Assembly (NCBI RefSeq): GCF_040654195.1
Contig: NZ_JBFAHM010000004.1
Location: 536,062 to 600,061, forward strand
Direction of reading: 5' to 3'
DNA from: Hamadaea sp013361475
Lineage (GTDB): Bacteria; Actinomycetota; Actinomycetes; Mycobacteriales; Micromonosporaceae
Length of the DNA stretch: 64,000 bases
Below are positions 55,335 through 61,588 of this stretch, in pieces (the stretch's first letter is position 1; each line of letters starts with the position of its first letter). A program made the translations under genes and the position numbers. The notes below the pieces were generated by a model. It worked only from the letters and a program-made list of their open reading frames with translations. It did no database searches and was not told the origin of the DNA.

Positions 55335-55408
55335 GCGATCACCGTCCTGCGGCCGGCGACCGCCTGAGTGGAACTGTACTTGCCGATGATCATCCTGCGG
55401 ATGCTCAC
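55331..55408 (-). CDS. Coupled 25-residue small ORF between kamD and kamE
   Basis: GTG 55408 overlaps the kamD stop as GTGA, and TGA 55331-55333 overlaps the kamE start as ATGA. The peptide begins MSIRRMIIGKYSSTQAV and ends GRRTVIA. It is positively charged and not an obvious signal peptide or membrane helix. Such coupled placement on both sides is unlikely for a chance ORF of this length. It could be a small protein that joins the aminomutase, or merely a translational bridge. Confidence 0.5.
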   Translation of the reverse strand: MSIRRMIIGKYSSTQAVAGRRTVIA

Positions 55409-56961
55409 TGGGCCGCCTCCAGCAGCTCGGTCGCGGGGTTGTAGTAGCCGTCCTCGTGCCGGGCGACGCCGTCGAGGCCCTTGCCCCGGTCGGCGGGCCG
55501 CTTCATGATCCCGAAGGTGCCCTCGCCGATCGCGGTGAGCAGCCCCTTCTTCTCGATCACTTCGAGCAGCTCCACGGCCTCGTCGAGGACCTGGTGGGCG
55601 CGGCGCTGGATGAAGCCGCCCTCGGCCGGGACGAAGTCCTCGTGCAGGCCGCCGCAGGCGTTGAGCACATAGCGGACGTTCTGCAGGGCGATGTCCCGGT
55701 CGGACAGCCACGGCGTGACGACCGCCTCGGTCATCATGCCGACGAGCAGGATGCCCTGGCCGGTCATGGTGCCGACGAGGTTGAAGAAGCCGTCGAGCAG
55801 GTTGCCGCGGAACACGTCGCCGGTCATGTGCTTGGTCGGCGGCATCCACTTCAGCGGCGCGTCCGGGAACAGCTCCCGGGCCAGCAGCGCGTGGGCGAGT
55901 TCCAGGCGGAAGGACTCGGGCAGGTCCGGGTTGATCTCGAAGGCGTGCCCCAGCCCGAGCTGCCAGTCGGCGAGCCCGGCCTCGTGCGCGAAGTACTCGT
56001 TGAGAAGCTGCGACACCGTGACCGTGTGCGCCTCGTCGACCGCGTCGGCGGTGGTGAGGTAGTTGTCCTCGCCGGTGTTGATGATGATCCCCGCGCGGGC
56101 GTGGATCTGCCGGGAGAACCGCTGGTCGACGAAGGTGCGGATGGGGTTGATGTCGCGGAACAGGATGCCGTACATCGAGTCGTTGAGCATCATGTCCAGC
56201 CGCTGCAGGCCGGCCAGCGTCGCGATCTCCGGCATGCACAGGCCCGACGCGTAGTTCGTCAGGCGTACGTAGCGGCCCAGTTCCTTCGACGACTCGTCCA
56301 GAGCCGCCCGCATCAGGCGGAAGTTCTCCTGGGTGGCGTACGTGCCGGCGAAGCCCTCCCGGGTCGCGCCCTCGGGCACGTAGTCCAGCAGGGACTGGCC
56401 GGTCGACCGGATCACCGCGATCACGTCCGCCCCGGCGCGGGCGGCCGCCTGCGCCTGCGGAATGTCCTCGTAGATGTCGCCCGTGGCGACGATGAGGTAG
56501 ATCCAGGGACGCTGCTTCGGGTCACCCAGCTTCTTGATCATCCGATCGCGGTCGGCGCGGTTGCGGTCGATCGTCTTGATCCCGGCCTTCACCGCCCGGT
56601 CGGCGGCCTTGCGAGCCGCCGTGCGCGCCTTGCCCTCCGGTACGCGGAACCGCACTGATCCGGCCGCGGCCTTCTGCGCCAGCACGGTGATGTCGGTTTC
56701 ACCCTCGGACAGCATCGCGTCGAAGACGGGCAGCGCGACTCCGTGGCCGAGCCCGGCGTCGGCGCGTACGGCGTCCACCAGGCGGTTGGCCCAGGGGATG
56801 CCCTCCGCGTCGGCTCCGGTGATCCCGGCCAGCCGGAGCACGGCCCGTTCCACCGAGACGGTGGTGTGGCTGCGCGCCAGGTCCACCACCGGCGCACCGG
56901 CCCTGCGGGCCAGCTCCCGGGCCTTCGCCACGACGTCGTCGTCGAGGTGCAACTTACCCAT
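55405..56961 (-). CDS. kamD: Lysine 5,6-aminomutase alpha subunit
   Basis: The 518-residue protein matches KamD: YLIVATGDIYEDIPQAQAAA, GADVIAVIRSTGQSLLDYVP, LTNYASGLCMPEIA and DINPIRTFVDQRFSRQIHAR. It is the catalytic TIM-barrel partner for PLP, adenosylcobalamin and (S)-beta-lysine. ATG 56961 overlaps the amidohydrolase stop by eight bases (ATGGGTAA); a GTG five codons upstream is less likely, as GGAGAGAAG serves the ATG. Confidence 0.93.
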   Translation of the reverse strand: MGKLHLDDDVVAKARELARRAGAPVVDLARSHTTVSVERAVLRLAGITGADAEGIPWANRLVDAVRADAGLGHGVALPVFDAMLSEGETDITVLAQKAAAGSVRFRVPEGKARTAARKAADRAVKAGIKTIDRNRADRDRMIKKLGDPKQRPWIYLIVATGDIYEDIPQAQAAARAGADVIAVIRSTGQSLLDYVPEGATREGFAGTYATQENFRLMRAALDESSKELGRYVRLTNYASGLCMPEIATLAGLQRLDMMLNDSMYGILFRDINPIRTFVDQRFSRQIHARAGIIINTGEDNYLTTADAVDEAHTVTVSQLLNEYFAHEAGLADWQLGLGHAFEINPDLPESFRLELAHALLARELFPDAPLKWMPPTKHMTGDVFRGNLLDGFFNLVGTMTGQGILLVGMMTEAVVTPWLSDRDIALQNVRYVLNACGGLHEDFVPAEGGFIQRRAHQVLDEAVELLEVIEKKGLLTAIGEGTFGIMKRPADRGKGLDGVARHEDGYYNPATELLEAAQ

Positions 56962-58582
56962 AGATCTTCTCTCCACGAAGGATGGTCAACCGGCAGTCCG
57001 GCAGGTCGGGCAGCGGCTCGTCGGGCAGGGCGGGCAGCAGCGCGGGCAGGGTGCCGACCAGCCCGGCCGGTGCCTGCCACACGGCGAAGGTGGCCGGCTT
57101 GCCCGGGGCCAGCACGCCCTCGTCGTCGCGGTGGGCGGCCCGCCAGCCGCCCCGGGTGTGCGCGGCGAACGCCGACTTCACGCTCATCCGCAGCGTCGGG
57201 TTGAAGTGGTTGGCGGCGGCGCGTACGGAGCCCCACGGGTCCAGCGGAGTCACCGGCGAGTCCGAGCCGAACGCCAGCGTCACGCCGACGGCGTGCAACT
57301 GCCCCATCGGGTTGCTCGCCAACGACCGGGCGACCCCGAGCCGCTGGGCGTACATCTGGTGCTCGCCGCCCCACAGCCGGTCGAACGCCGGCTGCATGCT
57401 CGCCACGATGCCGTACTCGACGGACCGGGCGATCAGCGCCTTGTCCACGATCTCCACGTGCTCGATGCGGTGCCGGGACTCCCGTAGCACCTCCGCACCG
57501 GACACCCCGTTGCCGCCGAGCTTGGCCGCCGCCATCGCGAACCCGTCCAGCACCGTGCCGATGGCGGCGTCGCCGATCGCGTGGAACCCGCCCTGCACGA
57601 ACCGGGCTGACTGCACTCCTGGCTCTTCACGCGAGCGCTCATCACGCGAGGAATGCCGGTGGCAGTCCAGCAGATGGTCGCGTACCTGCTCGGCGGTGAC
57701 GTAGCCGAACCCGCAGCCGTCCCCATCGAGATAGTCGCTGGTCAGATGCGCCGTACGCGACCCCAAAGCTCCGTCGGCGTACAGGTCGCCGCCTGCGCCG
57801 ACCGCACCCAGGTCGACCGCCTTGGCGGCGCCCATCAGCTCGCCCCAGTACCCGTACACCTCCGGCAACTCAGGCAACCGCCCGAGGGCCAAGACGTCGG
57901 TGAAGTCGTCCTCTGAGGACGTGCCCGGACCGCCGCACTCGTGGATCGCGGCGATTCCCAGCGAGGCGGCGTGCTCCAGCGCCCGCCGTTGCGCGGCCCG
58001 TCGCTGCTCGGCCGTGATCCCGGCGAACGCGGCCTCCCGCACCACGTGGTGCGCGTCGCGGCGTACCCAGCCGGACGGGTCGTAGCCGGGCACCGCCTCG
58101 GCCAGCTTCAGCAGCCCCGTGCTGACCAGCGCCGAGTGGATCGACGCCTGCGACAGGTAGACCGCCCGCCCACCGGCCGCCCGGTCCAGCTCGGCCGCGG
58201 TCGGCGGCACCTGCGCCTCCCTCGGCCAGGCGGACTCGTCGAATCCGTGACCCAGCAGCACCGCGCCCTCGGGCAGGGTCGCCGCGAACGCCGCGACGGC
58301 GTCCAGCACGTCCCGGGCGCTGCGGGCGGCCGACAGGTCCAGCCCGGACAGGGCCAGGCCGGTGTCGGTTGCGTGCACGTGCGCGTCCACGAACGCCGGC
58401 GTGATCAGGGCGTTCTCCCCCGCCAGCGCCCGGACGTCCACGACGGTGTCAGCGGCCGGGGCCTCGTCCACCGGACCCAGCCAGGTGACGATTCCGTCCT
58501 CCACGAGCAGGGCGGACAGACCTGCGTGCACCGGCAGGGCGGGGGTCCGGATGACGGCGTTCGTGTACAGAGAGGTCGACAT
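56954..58582 (-). CDS. Amidohydrolase family 3 protein (YtcJ-like) in the lysine operon
   Basis: The 542-residue protein has metal-binding DAHVHATD (65-72), HAIGD, a conserved EHVEIVDK and GSDSPVTPLDPWGS, placing it in the YtcJ-type amidohydrolases. A charged stretch (SSRDERSREEPGV, around 325) interrupts the usual pattern. The substrate is not known; it is not part of the classical lysine fermentation set. It may hydrolyse a lactam or amide of the pathway, for example a cyclised intermediate, as an inference. Four bases separate it from kdd. Confidence 0.8.
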   Translation of the reverse strand: MSTSLYTNAVIRTPALPVHAGLSALLVEDGIVTWLGPVDEAPAADTVVDVRALAGENALITPAFVDAHVHATDTGLALSGLDLSAARSARDVLDAVAAFAATLPEGAVLLGHGFDESAWPREAQVPPTAAELDRAAGGRAVYLSQASIHSALVSTGLLKLAEAVPGYDPSGWVRRDAHHVVREAAFAGITAEQRRAAQRRALEHAASLGIAAIHECGGPGTSSEDDFTDVLALGRLPELPEVYGYWGELMGAAKAVDLGAVGAGGDLYADGALGSRTAHLTSDYLDGDGCGFGYVTAEQVRDHLLDCHRHSSRDERSREEPGVQSARFVQGGFHAIGDAAIGTVLDGFAMAAAKLGGNGVSGAEVLRESRHRIEHVEIVDKALIARSVEYGIVASMQPAFDRLWGGEHQMYAQRLGVARSLASNPMGQLHAVGVTLAFGSDSPVTPLDPWGSVRAAANHFNPTLRMSVKSAFAAHTRGGWRAAHRDDEGVLAPGKPATFAVWQAPAGLVGTLPALLPALPDEPLPDLPDCRLTILRGEKIYG

Positions 58583-58586
58583 GAGA

Positions 58587-59618
58587 TCAGTCTGCCGCTA
58601 ACCGCGCCTCGAAGAGCCGTCGCACGCCAGGAACCTCGCGCAGCAGGTCCAGCGCCAGCTCCGCGTGCCCCGGGGCGTACCCGTTGCCGATCAGCATGGT
58701 CACGTCCGCGGCCAGGCCCTCCGCGCCCAGCGCGGCCGCCGCGAAGCTCGTGGCCATCGAGAAGAAGATCACCGTGCCGCCGTCCGCGGTGGACAGGATC
58801 GCGCCGTGCTCGCAGCCCGGCACGTCCACGCACACCACCGTGACGTCCGCGCGGCGCCCGAGCGCCGCCTCCACCGCCGCCGACAGCGCCACCGGATCGC
58901 GCGCGTCGGCCAGGGCCACGACGTCCGCGAGCCCCGCGGCCACGAGCCGCTCCCGCTCGGCCTCCACCGGCACGATCCCAGTGGTACGCACAGCGCCGGC
59001 CCGTCGCGCGGCGGCCAGTGCCAGCGAACCGGACTTGCCCGCGCCCCCGATGACGGCGACGGTCGGCTGCTCGTACTTCCGCACGACGCGCTCGGTCAGC
59101 GCCGGAGCGCCGCAGACGTCGAAGACCGCCAGGGCCAGCTCGGGATCGAGGTCGCCGGGCAGCTTGGCGGCGATCGACCGGCCGAACAGGATCGCGTAGC
59201 CGACGGCGGGCACCTGTTCCGACAGCCCGTCCCACCGGTCGAGACCATCGATGATGTTCAGTGGGGTGAGGGTTAGGCTGACGAGCGTAGCCACCCGATC
59301 CCCCGGCTTCAGGCCCAGCGGCGAGTCCGGCCCGACCGCCTCGACCGTGCCGATCAGCATCCCCCCGGAGCCGGTGACCGGATTGTGCATCTTTCCGCGG
59401 GTTTCGATGATGTCGAGAACTTCCGCGCGCACCTTGTCGCCGTCGCCACCGTGCTTGGTCAACAGCTGCCGGAAGCTCGCCGCGTCGAGATTCAGCTTCT
59501 CGACCGCGATCCGCACCTCGTCCGCGCCGATCGCCGGATCGGTGGACAGCCGCTGGGCCGCCTGCGGCAGCACCCCGTTCGGCTCGAGAACCCGGTGCAG
59601 ACCTACGGGCGACGTCAT
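58587..59618 (-). CDS. kdd: L-erythro-3,5-diaminohexanoate dehydrogenase
   Basis: The 343-residue protein has the Kdd sequence pattern: GLHRVLEPNGVLPQAAQ, TRGKMHNPVTGSGGMLIG, LKPGDRVATLVSLTLTPL, and a Rossmann loop VAVIGGAGKSGSLALAA for NAD(P). It oxidises 3,5-diaminohexanoate to 5-amino-3-oxohexanoate with release of ammonia. ATG 59618 is chosen because AAGGAGA lies 10-15 bases upstream; an earlier frame is open but has no conservation. It is the first gene of the minus-strand kam operon. Confidence 0.93.
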   Translation of the reverse strand: MTSPVGLHRVLEPNGVLPQAAQRLSTDPAIGADEVRIAVEKLNLDAASFRQLLTKHGGDGDKVRAEVLDIIETRGKMHNPVTGSGGMLIGTVEAVGPDSPLGLKPGDRVATLVSLTLTPLNIIDGLDRWDGLSEQVPAVGYAILFGRSIAAKLPGDLDPELALAVFDVCGAPALTERVVRKYEQPTVAVIGGAGKSGSLALAAARRAGAVRTTGIVPVEAERERLVAAGLADVVALADARDPVALSAAVEAALGRRADVTVVCVDVPGCEHGAILSTADGGTVIFFSMATSFAAAALGAEGLAADVTMLIGNGYAPGHAELALDLLREVPGVRRLFEARLAAD

Positions 59619-59678
59619 CGTCAGATCTCCTTGCATGCCCTTGATACGTACAACAGCCGGTGCTTGGCGAGCGCTGGC

Positions 59679-59703
59679 GGAAATTCTCCGGCAGAATAGT
59701 TCC
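59679..59703. promoter_or_regulatory. Inverted repeat in the kdd-kamA promoter region
   Basis: ATTCT (59683-59687) and AGAAT (59693-59697) are inverted around five bases and flanked by GGAA (59679-59682) and TTCC (59700-59703). The patch is AT-rich between divergent genes, and could be an operator for a lysine-responsive regulator. Confidence 0.35.
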
Positions 59704-59763
59704 TACACGAAAAATAATCCAGTAGTGTGACGCCGTCACCCCCACCGCTCGAGGAGGAGCCAG

Positions 59764-61191
59764 ATGTCCAGCGAAGCAGAATCCGCCGTTGAGGCCGCCT
59801 CACCGTCCTCCCGGCTGACGCTGACGCCGGATCGAGCGGGAGGCGCCCAGCCCTACGAGTACCGCCGAGTGGAACTCGTCGAACCCGACTGGACCCGCTT
59901 CCCCGGCTGGCGCCACATCACCGCCACCCAGTGGGAGAACGCCCAGTGGCAGCGGGTGAACTGCGTCAAGAACGTCAAGCAGCTGCGCGCCGTCATGGGC
60001 GACCTGCTCGACGAGCGCTTCTACGCCGACCTCGAAGCCGACATGCAGCACACCGCCACCATGTCGATGCTGCTGCCGCCGCAGATGCTCAACACCATGG
60101 TCCCGGCCGGCGCTCCGGGCGGTGCGGCGTACACCGAGGCGTTCTACGCCGACCCGGTCCGCCGCTACATGCTCCCGGTCGCCTCCGACCGGCTGCCCGA
60201 GTGGACGTCGCACCCGCACGCCACCCGGGACTCGCTGCACGAGCACGACATGTGGGTCGCCGAAGGACTCACGCACCGCTACCCCACCAAGGTGCTCGCC
60301 GAGCTGCTGTCGACCTGCCCCCAGTACTGCGGCCACTGCACCCGCATGGACCTCGTCGGCAACTCCACCCCGGCCGTCGCCAAGCTCAAGCTGGAACTGA
60401 AGCCGGTCGACCGCTACGACGCGCACATCGCGTACCTGAAGAACCACCCCGGCGTCCGCGACGTCGTGGTCTCCGGCGGCGACGTCGCCAACGTCCCGTG
60501 GAAGCAGCTCGAGGCGTACCTCATGCGGCTGCTCGAGATCGAGACGATCCGCGACATCCGGCTGGCCACCAAGGCGCTCATGGGCCTGCCCCAGCACTGG
60601 CTGCAGGCCGACGTCGTCGAAGGCGTCGAGCGGGTCGCCCGCACCGCCCGCCGCCGTGGCGTCAACCTCGCGATCCACACCCACGTCAACCACGTGAACT
60701 CGATCACGCCCATCGTGGCGCGTGCGGCGAGGACGATGCTGGAAGTCGGCGTACGCGACGTCCGCAACCAGGGCGTGCTCATGCGCGGCGTCAACGCCCA
60801 CAGCCACGACCTGCTCGACCTGTGCTTCGCCCTCCAGGGCGAGGCCAACATCCTGCCGTACTACTTCTACATGTGCGACATGATCCCCAACGCCGAGCAC
60901 TGGCGCGTCGCCGTCTGGCAGGCCCAGCAGCTCCAGCACGACATCATGGGCTACCTGCCCGGCTACGCCACCCCGCGCATCGTCTGCGACGTGCCGTTCG
61001 TCGGCAAGCGCTGGGTCCACATGGTCACCGAGTACGACCGCGACCACGGCATCTCGTACTGGACCAAGAACTACCGCACCTCGATCGAGGCGACCGAGGC
61101 CGACGCGCTCACCAAGCGCTACGCCTACTACGACCCGATCGACACCCTCCCGGAGTCCGGCCGCCGCTGGTGGGCCAAGCAGGAGGACTGA
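59764..61191 (+). CDS. kamA: Lysine 2,3-aminomutase (radical SAM, PLP)
   Basis: The 475-residue protein has the radical-SAM cluster CPQYCGHC (C185, C189, C192), a PLP-lysine region in GYATPRIVCDVPFVGKRWVH, and the family sequence GNSTPAVAKLKLELKPV. It converts L-lysine to L-beta-lysine. Its N terminus is longer than the clostridial enzyme's. ATG 59764 follows GAGGAGGAGC. It diverges from the kdd operon, so both arms of the pathway share a control region. Confidence 0.93.
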   Translation: MSSEAESAVEAASPSSRLTLTPDRAGGAQPYEYRRVELVEPDWTRFPGWRHITATQWENAQWQRVNCVKNVKQLRAVMGDLLDERFYADLEADMQHTATMSMLLPPQMLNTMVPAGAPGGAAYTEAFYADPVRRYMLPVASDRLPEWTSHPHATRDSLHEHDMWVAEGLTHRYPTKVLAELLSTCPQYCGHCTRMDLVGNSTPAVAKLKLELKPVDRYDAHIAYLKNHPGVRDVVVSGGDVANVPWKQLEAYLMRLLEIETIRDIRLATKALMGLPQHWLQADVVEGVERVARTARRRGVNLAIHTHVNHVNSITPIVARAARTMLEVGVRDVRNQGVLMRGVNAHSHDLLDLCFALQGEANILPYYFYMCDMIPNAEHWRVAVWQAQQLQHDIMGYLPGYATPRIVCDVPFVGKRWVHMVTEYDRDHGISYWTKNYRTSIEATEADALTKRYAYYDPIDTLPESGRRWWAKQED

Positions 61192-61198
61192 CCAAGCC

Positions 61199-61248
61199 TC
61201 CGCGACGGGCGGCGCATATGCGGTGCGGGCAGCACCGCCCGTCGCGGA
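61199..61248. terminator. Bidirectional terminator hairpin
   Basis: TCCGCGACGGGCGG (61199-61212) and CCGCCCGTCGCGGA (61235-61248) pair over 14 bases. The loop contains the palindrome CGCATATGCG. It lies between the convergent kamA and immunity genes. Confidence 0.75.
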
Positions 61249-61275
61249 TCTTCCATTGCCGGCGGCCGGACCGGG

Positions 61276-61578
61276 TCAGTCGGCCACCGGCCAGTGACCG
61301 GAATCGCGCGGGGGGACGCTTTTCGGAGTCCACTTCGATCGGTCCGCGGTGGGGCTCCAGTCCGGGACCTCGCCGAAGTAGATCGCCAGCGCCCAGTAGT
61401 GCTCGTCCTCGTGGAGGATGATCTCGTTCTCCCCGGACAGATCGTGACGGTGCCACTGCTGGTTGATCCGCGCGACGGCCTCGGCCCGGGTGATCCCGAA
61501 CTGGCCCACCATTTCATCGGCGATCGCGTCCAGGAGTTCGCGAACGTCGGGCGAGACCGGCATGTGAAAGGTGGTCAT
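61276..61578 (-). CDS. Probable immunity protein of the Rhs toxin
   Basis: The 100-residue protein has an acidic, Trp/Tyr-rich sequence (LHEDEHYWALAIYFGEVPDW) and no recognised domain. The gene follows the toxin gene's 3' end after ten bases on the same strand, the standard site for immunity genes in polymorphic toxin systems. ATG 61578 follows GGGGAGACCG. The role is inferred from its place. Confidence 0.55.
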   Translation of the reverse strand: MTTFHMPVSPDVRELLDAIADEMVGQFGITRAEAVARINQQWHRHDLSGENEIILHEDEHYWALAIYFGEVPDWSPTADRSKWTPKSVPPRDSGHWPVAD

Positions 61579-61588
61579 CGGTCTCCCC

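Noticed and set aside
61199..61248. tRNA or small RNA gene between kamA and the immunity gene
   Set aside because: Only one 14-base stem with a palindromic loop; no cloverleaf.
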